In this document: positions 27,333 through 36,926 of the stretch, in pieces
Numbering within the stretch: position 1 is the stretch's first letter
Layout of the letters: every line of letters starts with the position of its first letter
NCBI RefSeq assembly: GCF_034321785.1
Contig: NZ_JAXLPB010000005.1
Span: 248,001 to 312,000, forward strand
Source of the DNA: Fulvimarina uroteuthidis
Lineage (GTDB): Bacteria > Pseudomonadota > Alphaproteobacteria > Rhizobiales > Rhizobiaceae
DNA length: 64,000 nt
Direction: 5' to 3'
Made by a program: the position numbers and the translations under genes
The notes under the pieces: model-generated
The model's input: only the letters and a program-made list of their open reading frames with translations
Database searches by the model: none
Told to the model about the DNA's origin: nothing

Positions 27333-27608
27333 TTACTTGTTGACCGATTCTTTGAGGCCTTTGCCTGGTGTGAACTTCGGCACGTTGCGAGCTGGGATGT
27401 CGACCTCAGCGCCCGTCGAAGGGTTACGGCCCTTCGAAGCATTGCGATGGGTCACCGCGAAGGTGCCGAAACCCACGAGACGGATGTCTCCACCATCGGC
27501 AAGCGTCGTTTCAATCGTGCTGAAGACAGCATCAACGGCAGCGGTAGCCTGCTGTTTGGAAAGATCCGATTTTTCGGCAACGGCGCTGACCAGTTCGTTC
27601 TTATTCAT
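27333..27608 (-). CDS. hupB: DNA-binding protein HU
   Basis: A 91-residue HU-type histone-like protein that bends DNA and compacts the nucleoid. It begins MNKNELVSAVAEKSDLSKQQ and has the DNA-binding arm signature GFGTFAVTHRNASKGRNPST with the Arg-Asn-Pro intercalating tip. The gene follows lon on the same strand, the usual lon-hupB arrangement, but with a terminator between the two and so probably its own promoter. Confidence 0.97.
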   Translation of the reverse strand: MNKNELVSAVAEKSDLSKQQATAAVDAVFSTIETTLADGGDIRLVGFGTFAVTHRNASKGRNPSTGAEVDIPARNVPKFTPGKGLKESVNK

Positions 27609-27694
27609 GCTTGAGTGTCCTCTACCCTTTGAAACTGTGCGCTTCCCTTAGCGCTTGTGGATGCGGGAATGTGGCCCACTTCGGCCAGAACGGC

Positions 27695-27725
27695 AACGGT
27701 TGCAAACCGTTCCCCGGTTCGATTC
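27695..27725 (+). other. tRNA-Cys-like remnant
   Basis: AACGG-TTGCAAA-CCGTT forms a perfect 5-bp anticodon stem with a 7-base loop, U33 and anticodon GCA (Cys). GGTTCGATTC, the T-loop consensus, follows after only 4 bases. The 3' half of the T-stem (CAAGA instead of CCGGG), the acceptor stem and a proper variable loop are missing, so it cannot be a working tRNA. It may be a decayed fragment or chance. Confidence 0.3.
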
Positions 27726-27728
27726 AAG

Positions 27729-27758
27729 ACAAAAACCGCCCGGATGGGCGGTTTTTGT
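27729..27758. terminator. terminator of lon (symmetric)
   Basis: A 13-bp stem, ACAAAAACCGCCC with its complement around GGAT, with T-runs on both strands. It lies 21 bp after the lon stop on the minus strand and separates lon from hupB. Confidence 0.9.
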
Positions 27759-27778
27759 ACAAATTTCAGACACTGCGA

Positions 27779-30202
27779 TCAGTGCGCAACAACTGTCGCG
27801 CCCTCGTCGTCCAGGGGCGATCGCCCCTTGAGCGGCTCGTCTTCTTCGGACCACTCCACCGGAACCGGCTGACGAACGAGAGCGTGTTTCAGCACCTCCC
27901 CCATACGCGAAACCGGCACGATTTCCAGACTGTTCTTCACATTGTCGGGAATGTCCGCCAGATCCTTGGCGTTTTCCTCAGGAATGAGAACGGTCTTGAT
28001 GCCGCCGCGCAGGGCCGCGAGAAGCTTCTCCTTCAGGCCGCCGATCGGAAGCACGCGACCGCGCAGCGTGATCTCGCCCGTCATCGCGATATCCCGGCGG
28101 ATCGGAATCCCCGTCAGAACCGAGATGATCGCCGTTGCCATCGCAACACCCGCCGACGGACCATCCTTCGGGGTTGCTCCCTCGGGAACGTGGACGTGGA
28201 TGTCACGCTTCTCGAACAGCGGCGGCTTGACGCCGTAGTCGAGCGCGCGGGCCCGGACGTAGGAGGCGGCCGCCGAGATGGACTCCTTCATCACATCCTT
28301 CAGATTGCCGGTCACCGTCATCTTGCCCTTGCCGGGCATGGCGATTCCCTCGATCGTCAGAAGCTCGCCGCCGACTTCCGTCCAGGCCAGCCCCGTCACG
28401 ATACCCACCTGATCCTCGAGTTCGGCCTCGCCGTAGCGATAGCGCTGCACGCCGAGATAGTCCGAGATGTTCTCGGCCGTGACGTCGACACGGTCGGTCT
28501 CACCCTTGAGGATCTTCGTGACAGCCTTGCGCGCAAGCGTCATCAGCTCGCGCTCGAAACTGCGCACGCCGGCCTCGCGTGTATAGCGGCGCGCGATCTC
28601 GTAGAGGGCGCTCTCGTCGACGGAGAACTCCTCCTGCTTCAGGGCATGGTCGCCGATCGCCTTGGGAAGCAGATGCCGCTTCGCGATCTCGACCTTCTCG
28701 TCTTCGGTGTAGCCGGCGATCCGAATCACTTCCATGCGGTCCATCAACGGACCCGGGATGTTCAGCGTGTTCGCCGTCGTCACGAACATCACCGGCGAGA
28801 GATCGTACTCCACCTCCAGATAGTGGTCCATGAACGTCGAGTTCTGCTCCGGATCGAGCACCTCGAGAAGTGCCGACGACGGATCACCGCGGAAATCCTG
28901 ACCCATCTTGTCGATCTCGTCGAGCAGGAAGAGAGGATTGGACTTCTTCGCCTTCTTCATCGACTGGATGACCTTGCCGGGCATCGAGCCGATATAGGTC
29001 CGGCGATGGCCGCGGATTTCGGCCTCGTCGCGCACGCCGCCGAGCGCCATGCGGACATATTCGCGGCCGGTCGCCTTGGCGATCGACTTGGCGAGCGACG
29101 TCTTGCCGACACCGGGAGGCCCGACGAGGCAGAGGATCGGACCCTTGAGCTTGTTCTGACGGCTCTGCACCGCAAGATATTCGACGATCCGCTCCTTGAC
29201 CTTCTCCAGACCGTAATGGTCGCTGTCGAGAATGGCTTCCGCCTTCTTCAGGTCGATCTTGATTCGCGAACGCGCGCCCCAAGGCAGACCCAGAAGCCAG
29301 TCCAGATAGTTGCGCACGACCGTCGATTCGGCCGACATCGGCGACATCTGCTTGAGCTTCTTCATCTCGGCATTGGCCTTTTCCAGGGCCTCCTTGGAGA
29401 GCTTCGTCTTCTTGATCCGCTCCTCCAGCTCGGCCATCTCGTCGCGGCCGTCCTCGCCGTCGCCGAGCTCCTTCTGGATCGCCTTCATCTGCTCGTTGAG
29501 ATAATATTCGCGCTGGGTCTTCTCCATCTGGCGCTTGACGCGCGAACGGATGCGCTTCTCGACCTGGAGCACCGAAATCTCGGACTCCATGAAGCCGAGC
29601 GCCCTTTCGAGCCGGTCCTTCACCGAGATCAGCGATAGCATTTCCTGCTTCTCGGGCAGCTTGATCGCCAGATGAGAGGCGATCGTGTCCGCAAGCTTGG
29701 AATAGTCTTCGATCTGGTTCGCCGCGCCCACCACCTCGGGTGAGATCTTCTTGTTCAGCTTGACGTAGTTCTCGAACTCCGAGACGACAGAGCGCGCGAG
29801 CGCCTCCAGTTCGACCGGATCGTCCTCGCCCTCGTCGATCACTGACGCCGACGCCTCGTACCAGTCGCTGCGATCGGAAAAGTCCCCGATCTTGGCGCGC
29901 GACATGCCTTCGACGAGCACCTTTACAGTGCCGTCCGGCAGCTTCAGGAGTTGGAGCACGTTGGCGATGGTGCCGATATCGTAGATCGCGTCGGCGGACG
30001 GATCCTCGTCCCCCGCGTTCATCTGCGTGGCAAGCAGGATCTGCTTGTCCGCACCCATGACCTCTTCGAGCGCCTTGATCGATTTCTCACGACCGACGAA
30101 CAGCGGTACGATCATGTGCGGGAAGACCACGATGTCGCGAAGCGGCAGGACCGGATAAAGCACGTTCTCGGTCCGGTCTCTGCTTTCGGGCAAATTGGAC
30201 AT
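27779..30202 (-). CDS. lon: ATP-dependent endopeptidase La (Lon)
   Basis: An 807-residue soluble AAA+ protease that degrades misfolded and regulatory proteins. It has the N-terminal LAN domain (YPVLPLRDIVVFPHMIVPLF), Walker A GPPGVGKT, Walker B LFLLDEIDK, and the protease domain with catalytic Ser in PKDGPSAG and Lys in GGLKEKLLAA. ATG 30202 (MSNLPESRD) has AAGAAAGG 7-12 bp upstream and is preferred over 30223. It follows clpX with a terminator between, and a heat-shock-like promoter candidate lies at 30297-30325. Confidence 0.98.
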   Translation of the reverse strand: MSNLPESRDRTENVLYPVLPLRDIVVFPHMIVPLFVGREKSIKALEEVMGADKQILLATQMNAGDEDPSADAIYDIGTIANVLQLLKLPDGTVKVLVEGMSRAKIGDFSDRSDWYEASASVIDEGEDDPVELEALARSVVSEFENYVKLNKKISPEVVGAANQIEDYSKLADTIASHLAIKLPEKQEMLSLISVKDRLERALGFMESEISVLQVEKRIRSRVKRQMEKTQREYYLNEQMKAIQKELGDGEDGRDEMAELEERIKKTKLSKEALEKANAEMKKLKQMSPMSAESTVVRNYLDWLLGLPWGARSRIKIDLKKAEAILDSDHYGLEKVKERIVEYLAVQSRQNKLKGPILCLVGPPGVGKTSLAKSIAKATGREYVRMALGGVRDEAEIRGHRRTYIGSMPGKVIQSMKKAKKSNPLFLLDEIDKMGQDFRGDPSSALLEVLDPEQNSTFMDHYLEVEYDLSPVMFVTTANTLNIPGPLMDRMEVIRIAGYTEDEKVEIAKRHLLPKAIGDHALKQEEFSVDESALYEIARRYTREAGVRSFERELMTLARKAVTKILKGETDRVDVTAENISDYLGVQRYRYGEAELEDQVGIVTGLAWTEVGGELLTIEGIAMPGKGKMTVTGNLKDVMKESISAAASYVRARALDYGVKPPLFEKRDIHVHVPEGATPKDGPSAGVAMATAIISVLTGIPIRRDIAMTGEITLRGRVLPIGGLKEKLLAALRGGIKTVLIPEENAKDLADIPDNVKNSLEIVPVSRMGEVLKHALVRQPVPVEWSEEDEPLKGRSPLDDEGATVVAH

Positions 30203-30296
30203 AGGATTACCTTTCTTCGGCATGATGCCGTCTGTTCAGCCCTCCGGCCGGACCCTCGTTTCGAGCGGTCCCAACGGATGCCTTTGTCAGATGCGA

Positions 30297-30325
30297 ATGT
30301 GGGTCGGGACCGCCTCTATTGCAAG
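30297..30325 (-). promoter_or_regulatory. possible RpoH (sigma-32) promoter of lon
   Basis: On the minus strand CTTGCAA, 15 bp, then CCCACAT. This is close to the alphaproteobacterial RpoH pattern (CTTG, about 17-18 bp, C-Y-A/T-A-T), about 95 bp before the lon ATG. Heat-shock control of lon is established in proteobacteria; the site itself is inferred. Confidence 0.4.
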
Positions 30326-30555
30326 CGATTGCAGCGTCACCGAAGTGTCGCGTCCCAAGCTTGCGAGAAGCCGGAGCATGGGTAAGACAGGACCACATGG
30401 AAGGGCAGCTTCGCAAGGATAAGGCGAGCTACTCCCCTTACCCGGCGCAGGAAAAACCGGACGGACGATGGCTCGATCATCCAAGCCGAGCGCCCGGACA
30501 TCCCGCAGGTCCGCCGAAAGCCGGCACAACCGACCCGATCCGCGCGCGATGACGA

Positions 30556-30589
30556 AAATACCCGCAAGGCTTTGAGGAAGCCTGCGGGT
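30556..30589 (-). terminator. terminator of clpX
   Basis: On the minus strand ATACCCGCAGGCTT pairs with AAGCCTTGCGGGTAT (one bulge) and is followed by TTTT, about 33 bp after the clpX stop. Confidence 0.85.
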
Positions 30590-30621
30590 ATCGATCGATC
30601 AAACGTTCGAGATGCAGGCGC

Positions 30622-31890
30622 TTACGCGCTCACATTCTCCTTCTCTTCGGTGCGCTCGGAGTAGATGTAGAGGGGCCGCGCATTGCCGGCGATGACATCG
30701 TCCGACACCACGACCTCCTGAACGCCTTCCAGCGTCGGCAGGTCGAACATCGTGTCCAGCAGCATCGATTCCATGATGGAACGCAGGCCGCGGGCACCGG
30801 TCTTTCGCTCGATCGCCTTTCGCGCGATCGCGCCGAGTGCCGCGTCCTGGAACGTCAACTGGACGCTCTCCATCTCGAACAGGCGCTGGTACTGCTTGAC
30901 CAGAGCGTTCTTCGGCTCGCTCAGAATCTGGACGAGGGCAGGCTCGTCGAGATCCTCGAGGGTCGCAAGCACCGGCAGGCGTCCCACGAACTCCGGAATC
31001 AGGCCGAACTTCAGAAGATCCTCCGGCTCGACCTGGCGGAACAGCTCGCCCGAGCGCCGCTCGTCCGGCGCCTCGACATTGGCCGCGAAGCCGATCGACG
31101 TCTTGCGGCCGCGATCGGAGATGATCTTGTCGAGCCCCGCGAACGCTCCGCCGCAAATGAACAGGATGTTCGAGGTGTCGACCTGAAGGAATTCCTGCTG
31201 CGGATGCTTGCGGCCGCCCTGGGGCGGCACGGACGCAACCGTGCCTTCCATGATCTTCAGAAGCGCCTGCTGCACGCCCTCGCCCGACACGTCGCGCGTG
31301 ATCGACGGATTGTCCGACTTGCGGCTGATCTTGTCGATCTCGTCGATATAGACGATGCCGCGCTGCGCCCGCTCGACATTGTAGTCGGCCGACTGCAGCA
31401 GCTTCAGGATGATGTTCTCGACGTCCTCGCCGACATAGCCGGCTTCCGTCAGCGTCGTCGCATCCGCCATGGTGAACGGGACGTCGATGATCCGGGCCAG
31501 CGTCTGCGCAAGCAGGGTCTTGCCGCAACCGGTCGGGCCGATCAGCAGAATGTTCGATTTCGCGAGTTCGACATCGTTGTTCTTCGAGGCATGCGCCAAC
31601 CGCTTATAGTGGTTGTGCACCGCAACGGAGAGAACCTTCTTGGCGTAGGACTGTCCGATCACGTAATCGTCGAGAACCGCGATGATCTCCTGGGGAGAAG
31701 GCACGCCGTCGCGCGACTTCACCATCGAGGACTTGTTCTCCTCGCGGATGATGTCCATGCACAGCTCGACGCACTCGTCACAGATGAACACCGTCGGCCC
31801 GGCGATGAGCTTACGGACTTCGTGCTGGCTCTTTCCGCAGAAAGAGCAATAGAGCGTATTCTTGGAGTCGCCGCCGCTCGTTTTGCTCAT
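30622..31890 (-). CDS. clpX: ATP-dependent Clp protease ATP-binding subunit ClpX
   Basis: A 422-residue AAA+ unfoldase that feeds ClpP. The N-terminal zinc-binding domain has its four cysteines (CSFCGKS and CDECVELC), Walker A is GPTGCGKT, and Walker B is GIVYIDEIDK. The RSGELFRQ region and the sensor-2 GARGLR motif are intact. ATG 31890 has GAAGGGAAGACGA upstream. It lies 213 bp after clpP on the same strand. In alphaproteobacteria ClpXP controls cell-cycle regulators. Confidence 0.98.
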   Translation of the reverse strand: MSKTSGGDSKNTLYCSFCGKSQHEVRKLIAGPTVFICDECVELCMDIIREENKSSMVKSRDGVPSPQEIIAVLDDYVIGQSYAKKVLSVAVHNHYKRLAHASKNNDVELAKSNILLIGPTGCGKTLLAQTLARIIDVPFTMADATTLTEAGYVGEDVENIILKLLQSADYNVERAQRGIVYIDEIDKISRKSDNPSITRDVSGEGVQQALLKIMEGTVASVPPQGGRKHPQQEFLQVDTSNILFICGGAFAGLDKIISDRGRKTSIGFAANVEAPDERRSGELFRQVEPEDLLKFGLIPEFVGRLPVLATLEDLDEPALVQILSEPKNALVKQYQRLFEMESVQLTFQDAALGAIARKAIERKTGARGLRSIMESMLLDTMFDLPTLEGVQEVVVSDDVIAGNARPLYIYSERTEEKENVSA

Positions 31891-32103
31891 TCGTCTTCCC
31901 TTTCGGTTCGGGCTATCGCGAAAAGCCCGCCTCACGTTCGCCCCAGCTTAGTCTCTGATCAACAGCTTGGCAAAGCGGATGGCAATTTTGCGACGTTTCG
32001 TCTTCGATTCACTTTAAGATGCGATCTTGACCAAACGATCTTGAGCGGCGCTTAACGCCGCAAAGAAAATTCCGGTCGAGATCGCCGGGTCGCGCCCTTT
32101 CAA

Positions 32104-32739
32104 TCAGGCCGCGGCCACCTTGCCTTCGAGATCCGCACGCGAGGAATAGACCTTGTCGATCAGGCCGAATTCCTTGGCTTCGTCCGCCGTCAGGAAATGA
32201 TCGCGATCCAGCGTGCGCTCGATCGTTTCCAGGTCCTGCCCGGTGTGCTTGACGTAGGTCTCGTTCAGCCGGCGCTTCAGCTTGATGATGTCCTGGGCGT
32301 GACGCTCGATATCGGACGCCTGACCCTGGAACCCGCCGCTCGGCTGATGCACCATGATCCGGGCGTTCGGGGTCGCAAACCGCATGCCCTTCTCGCCGGC
32401 GCACAGGAGCAGCGACCCCATGGAGGCGGCCTGACCCACGCAGAGCGTCGAGACCGCGGGGCGGATGAACTGCATCGTATCGTAGATGGCCATGCCGCTC
32501 GTCACGACGCCGCCGGGTGAGTTGATGTAGAGCGAGATTTCCTTCTTCGGGTTTTCCGCCTCGAGGAAGAGAAGCTGCGCGCAGACCAGGGTCGCCATCG
32601 AATCCTCGACCGGCCCGGTGATGAAGATCACGCGCTCCTTGAGGAGCCGCGAAAAGATGTCATAGGCCCGCTCGCCGCGATTGGTCTGCTCGACCACCAT
32701 CGGAACCAGGTTCATCGCGGTTTCGACTGGATGCTTCAT
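32104..32739 (-). CDS. clpP: ATP-dependent Clp protease proteolytic subunit ClpP
   Basis: A 211-residue serine peptidase forming the tetradecameric chamber used by ClpX and ClpA. The catalytic Ser is in VGQAASMGSLLL (near residue 106), His is in RIMVHQPSGG (near 131), and the Asp follows in the TGQDLETIE region. The start MKHPVETAMNLVPMVVEQT gives the standard short propeptide. clpX follows on the same strand. Normally the trigger factor gene precedes clpP directly; here a large MscS-type gene intervenes. Confidence 0.97.
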   Translation of the reverse strand: MKHPVETAMNLVPMVVEQTNRGERAYDIFSRLLKERVIFITGPVEDSMATLVCAQLLFLEAENPKKEISLYINSPGGVVTSGMAIYDTMQFIRPAVSTLCVGQAASMGSLLLCAGEKGMRFATPNARIMVHQPSGGFQGQASDIERHAQDIIKLKRRLNETYVKHTGQDLETIERTLDRDHFLTADEAKEFGLIDKVYSSRADLEGKVAAA

Positions 32740-32891
32740 AGTTTCTCAATCTCACTGGTCGTTATCAGCCCCGGCCTTTGTCACCGACGCGAATCAAATC
32801 TCGTGTTGAACTGTTCCGTAGATAGGACCGAGCCTAGGCGTGATGCAAGGCGTAAGGCGCGCCGGATTTCGTCTCGCCTTCAAAGCCGGGC

Positions 32892-35285
32892 CTAGCCACG
32901 CCCCGGACCCGAGGCGTCGACGTCCGTCTCGCCGGGCGGAATGGGCTTGCCGGCCAGATTGGTCGTCCCGTAATCGCCGGACCGGGGTCCTGCCTCTGGG
33001 TTTGCGACGGCCTTGCGATCATGCGCCTCGATCTGCGGCGACGACGCGGTCTCGACGACCTCGTCGTTCATGCGAATCGGCGGCGCGTTGCCGTTGCGAT
33101 CCTCGCCGAACCACACGGTCATGTGCGGGAACGGAATCTCGATGCCGCGCTCGTCGGCCATGCGTTTGATGATCCCGCGATAGGCGCGCCCGACTCCCCA
33201 TTGGGTGCCCGGCTTGGTCATCACCCGGGCGCGCATCACGACCGCCGAATCGCCGAGCTCCTGAACGCCCCACATATCCATCTCGCCGATCAGGTTCTCG
33301 GCGACCGCCGTGGTCTTCAGCTCCTCGAAAGCCTCCATCATCATGGCCTCCACATCGGCCTGGTTCTCCCTGTAGGCGACACCGATATCGGCGACGTAGT
33401 AGGCGAAATCCTTCGAATAGTTCGCGACCTGATCGACGGAGGAGAACGGGATCAGGTACCAGGTCCCGTCCACCGTCCGCAGTCCCACCGAGCGGACCGT
33501 CAGCTGCTCCACCGTTCCCGTCACGCCGTTCACCTCGACGATGTCGCCCTCGTTCATCGCGTTCTGGATCTGGATGAAGGCGCCGGTGATGATGTCCTGG
33601 ACGAATTTCTGCGCGCCGAAACCGATGGCGAGACCGACGACACCGGCACCGGCCAGAAGCGGCGCGATGTCGATCCCGAGCTGGCTGAGAACCAGCATCG
33701 AGATGATCACCACCATCGCGATGGTGAAGGCGTTGCGCAGAAGCGAGAGCAACGTGCGCTCGCGGGCCGTCGGGATCGTGCCGTAATTGGGGTTGAGCCG
33801 GTACTCGATCCAGGACGAGACCGCGATGTAGATCGCGACACCCACGCACAGGATGATCGCGCCGCCGACGAGGCCACCGACGATGGATTGCCCGCTCGCG
33901 CTCGCCAGCCAGTCCGAATAGCTCGCGATCGACCAGGCTTCGAGAAGGTAGGCCACGACCGCGATCACGACGAGGACGCGCACGACGGTCAGCGCATTGG
34001 GGATGAAGCTGTTGATGCGCTTTTCCAGAAGCGGAAGCTTGTCCTTCGTGGATTGCGGGATCGGAATGCCACTTGCGATCCACCGGCTGAGAACCGAAAC
34101 GATCAGGCCGCCGATCGCCATCGCGCCGATCGTCTTCAGCGTCCCGAGCGTCAGGAACTGCAGCCCCTCCTCCGGGCTTCGCAGCCAGACGATGAAGGCC
34201 GCGAGCACGAAGCCGATCGCCACGATCCACCAGATCTGGCCGATGAAGGCGTTGATCCGCGCTCCGATACTGTTGTCGCCGGCCTTCTTCGCGCGCTTCA
34301 GGCGCTCGCGAACCGTGCCGCGGTTCTTCATGATCAAGCCGATCGCCAGAAGCACGCAGCAGATGACGACGATGAAACGCGTCGCGTCGGCCGCCTGGAC
34401 GTTCGTCGCCGACCGGATCACCGGCGCCACGAACAGGAACGTGTATCCGAGAATGGAGATGAAACGCGAGAACCAGAAGTACCAGTAGCTTGCCTGACGG
34501 TTCGAGAACGGCGTCAGCCTCAGGCCCGGATGGTTCGGGGCGACGAACACGGCCAGGGCGACCTTGATCATCTCGATGACGAGGAAGGCGTTCAGGAAGA
34601 GCTGCTGGTTGAGGCCCGGCTGGCCGTTCGAGAAGACCGTTGCCGTGATCACGCCGGCAGCCCAGCTGAGGAAGATCGAGAAGGCGTCGATCAGACCCGA
34701 CACGACGAGAAGGAGAAGCTTCTTCAGCGGGCTGGCATTCTCGCTCTGCCTGGCGAGACGGCGAAAGATCGGCGCTTTCACCAGACGTCCGAGCAACAGA
34801 ACGACGAACACGATGATGGCCACGAGACCGACCGGCAGGACCGCCTTCAGGATCTCCGGAATGTCGAGCGCGCCGGCGCCGGAGAGAATGTCGCCGGACG
34901 ACTGGAGGCTCTTCAGGATCTCGGAGCCGGTTTCGCTCGCATTTCCGATGAAGGTGCGCACGCCGTCGGCGATCTGGGCCGGAAGCGTCTGTTCGGGAGC
35001 CGGCGCGTCGAGACCGAAGAGAGCGCCGTCGCCGGTGGCGTCGCCTGCATCGCCGGAGGGGCCCCTGTAGGCCGCGGCCTTCAGCGAATCGAGCAACTTG
35101 GCTCGGGTTTCCTCGTTTTCGAGGATGGAGATCAGGTCATCGAGGCTCGGGTCGGCCGCAGACTCTTCGGCCGCTGGCGTCGCGGCGGCCGAAGCTGCAC
35201 CGGGGACCTGCGCGTGGACGGTTCCGATCGAAACGAAGAACAAGGCGGCAACGAACGCGAGAATTGCCGTCGAAAGGCGAGGCAT
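32892..35285 (-). CDS. MscS-family mechanosensitive channel, large YbiO-like type
   Basis: A 797-residue membrane protein. It has a signal peptide (MPRLSTAILAFVAALFFVSI, cleavage at VHA-Q), an acidic periplasmic segment, about nine or ten predicted helices, and the MscS pore helix with its Gly/Ala pattern (GAGVVGLAIGFGAQKFVQDI near residues 560-580). A beta domain (EGDIVEVNGVTGTVEQLTVR) and a cytoplasmic vestibule follow, then a disordered tail ending DVDASGPGRG. It should open under membrane tension in osmotic downshock. The gene sits between tig and clpP on the same strand, which is unusual. Confidence 0.92.
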   Translation of the reverse strand: MPRLSTAILAFVAALFFVSIGTVHAQVPGAASAAATPAAEESAADPSLDDLISILENEETRAKLLDSLKAAAYRGPSGDAGDATGDGALFGLDAPAPEQTLPAQIADGVRTFIGNASETGSEILKSLQSSGDILSGAGALDIPEILKAVLPVGLVAIIVFVVLLLGRLVKAPIFRRLARQSENASPLKKLLLLVVSGLIDAFSIFLSWAAGVITATVFSNGQPGLNQQLFLNAFLVIEMIKVALAVFVAPNHPGLRLTPFSNRQASYWYFWFSRFISILGYTFLFVAPVIRSATNVQAADATRFIVVICCVLLAIGLIMKNRGTVRERLKRAKKAGDNSIGARINAFIGQIWWIVAIGFVLAAFIVWLRSPEEGLQFLTLGTLKTIGAMAIGGLIVSVLSRWIASGIPIPQSTKDKLPLLEKRINSFIPNALTVVRVLVVIAVVAYLLEAWSIASYSDWLASASGQSIVGGLVGGAIILCVGVAIYIAVSSWIEYRLNPNYGTIPTARERTLLSLLRNAFTIAMVVIISMLVLSQLGIDIAPLLAGAGVVGLAIGFGAQKFVQDIITGAFIQIQNAMNEGDIVEVNGVTGTVEQLTVRSVGLRTVDGTWYLIPFSSVDQVANYSKDFAYYVADIGVAYRENQADVEAMMMEAFEELKTTAVAENLIGEMDMWGVQELGDSAVVMRARVMTKPGTQWGVGRAYRGIIKRMADERGIEIPFPHMTVWFGEDRNGNAPPIRMNDEVVETASSPQIEAHDRKAVANPEAGPRSGDYGTTNLAGKPIPPGETDVDASGPGRG

Positions 35286-35435
35286 GGAATATCCTGTCAC
35301 TGTCTTATCTCTGGTCGCGGTGCGGCGGTCCGACGCCCGAAGCCCCATCGAGGCGGCTTCGATTCACCCGAATACTGCCCAGAGTCGCACTTGACCTCTC
35401 GCTTTGGCGAGATCGTGACGCCATGGCGATTGCAA

Positions 35436-35461
35436 AGAAAAAGGCCGGCTTGACGCCGGCC
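35436..35461 (-). terminator. terminator of tig
   Basis: On the minus strand GGCCGGC pairs with GCCGGCC around GTCAA and is followed by TTTTTCTTT, 29 bp after the tig stop. Confidence 0.85.
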
Positions 35462-35489
35462 TCGATCTCGAAAACTCGGTAGCCTCCTA

Positions 35490-36854
35490 TCAGGAAGCGG
35501 CGCCGAGCGTCTCGTCCGCCTCGTCTTCGGCAAGGAGCTCTTCCTTGGAGACGACCTTGTCGGTGACGTCGGCTTCGGCGAGGAGATGGTCGATGACCTT
35601 TTCCTCGTAGATCGGAGCGCGCAGGCTGGCGAGGGCATCCGGGTTCTTCTGATAGAACTCGTAGACCTGCTGCTCCTGGCCCGGATAACGGCGGAGCTGG
35701 TCGAACATCGCCCGCTGCAGCTCCTCGTCGGTCACCTGCACGCCGGCCTTCTCGCCGATCTCGGAAAGCACCAGCCCGAGACGGACGCGGCGCTCGGCAA
35801 GCTTGCGATACTCGTCCCTCGCCTTCTCCTCGGTCGTGTCCTCGTCCTCGAATGTCTTGCCGGAGCGCGAGAGTTCGGCCTGCACCTGGTTCCAGATGTT
35901 GGTGAACTCAGCCTCGACCAGCTTTCCGGGAAGATCGAACGAGTAGGCCTCGTCGAGGGAATCGAGGATCTGCCGCTTCACCTTCTGGCGCGTGGCCTGG
36001 CCGTACTGGCTCTCGATCTGCTCGCGCACGACCGTGCGCAGACGTTCCTCGGATTCAAGGCCGAGCTTCTTGGCGAGATCGTCGTTGATCTCGATCTCGG
36101 CGGGCGATGCGACCGCCTTGATGACCGTGTCGAACGTCGCTTCCTTGCCGGCGAGATCCGGCGCGCCGTAATCGGCGGGGAAGGTGACCGAAACCTGCTT
36201 CTCGTCGCCGGCCGAAACGCCGACGAGCTGGTCCTCGAAGCCCGGAATGAACTGGTTCGAGCCGATGACGAGGTTGGAATCGGAGGCCGAACCGCCCTGG
36301 AACGCTTCGCCGTCGATCTTGCCGACGAAGTCCATGGTCACCCGGTCGCCCTGTTCGGCCGCGCCGTCCTTCGGCGTATATTCGCGGGCGTTCTCCGCAA
36401 CGCGCTTGACCTGCTCTTCCACTTCGTCGTCGGGAACGTCGACGATCGGGCGCTCGATCTTCATGCCGCCGGTGCTCTGCAGCTCAAAGCTCGGCAGCGT
36501 CTCGTAGGAGAGCGTGAACTTGAAGTCGGATTTACCGGCCAGGACCTTCTCGGCCTCGCCCTCGTCCTCGGTCATGTCGATTTCGGGCTGCATGGCCGAA
36601 CGCTCGCCGCGCTCGGAGATCACGTTGCGCGGGGTGTCCTTGAGGATCTCGTTGACGATCTCCGCCATGAACGATTTGCCGTACATCTTGCGCATGTGAG
36701 CGACAGGCACCTTGCCGGGTCTGAAACCCTTCAGCTGCACCTTGTCTTTTGCCTCATGCAGCCGGGTCTGAAGCCGCGCCTCGAGGTCCGAGGCCGGTAC
36801 GACCACCTCGATCTCCCGCTTGAGGCCCTCGGCCTTCGTTTCCGTAACCTGCAT
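35490..36854 (-). CDS. tig: trigger factor, ribosome-associated chaperone and prolyl isomerase
   Basis: A 454-residue chaperone that binds nascent chains at the ribosome exit. The N-terminal ribosome-binding signature is LKGFRPGKVP near residues 41-50, the FKBP-type isomerase domain (GDRVTMDFVGKIDGEAFQGG) lies near 165-250, and a helical C-terminal arm ends in an acidic tail. ATG 36854 (MQVTETKAEGLKREIEV) matches the family start. tRNA-Leu lies 73 bp upstream on the same strand. Confidence 0.97.
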   Translation of the reverse strand: MQVTETKAEGLKREIEVVVPASDLEARLQTRLHEAKDKVQLKGFRPGKVPVAHMRKMYGKSFMAEIVNEILKDTPRNVISERGERSAMQPEIDMTEDEGEAEKVLAGKSDFKFTLSYETLPSFELQSTGGMKIERPIVDVPDDEVEEQVKRVAENAREYTPKDGAAEQGDRVTMDFVGKIDGEAFQGGSASDSNLVIGSNQFIPGFEDQLVGVSAGDEKQVSVTFPADYGAPDLAGKEATFDTVIKAVASPAEIEINDDLAKKLGLESEERLRTVVREQIESQYGQATRQKVKRQILDSLDEAYSFDLPGKLVEAEFTNIWNQVQAELSRSGKTFEDEDTTEEKARDEYRKLAERRVRLGLVLSEIGEKAGVQVTDEELQRAMFDQLRRYPGQEQQVYEFYQKNPDALASLRAPIYEEKVIDHLLAEADVTDKVVSKEELLAEDEADETLGAAS

Positions 36855-36926
36855 TCTCAAAACCTTCTTCTTGTCTTGACGGCCGGCGCGTCGAGCCGGA
36901 CCGTGGAACCCGTTCTTGTCTGGAAC

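Larger units (their letters stand above)
30203..30621. other. intergenic region between clpX and lon
   Basis: About 419 bp. It holds the clpX terminator (30556-30589) and, nearer lon, a heat-shock-like promoter candidate. Short frames on both strands lack protein-like composition. Confidence 0.6.

Noticed and set aside
32045..32062. GCGGCG hairpin as clpP terminator
   Set aside because: There is no T-run on the minus strand, and clpX downstream may be partly co-transcribed.
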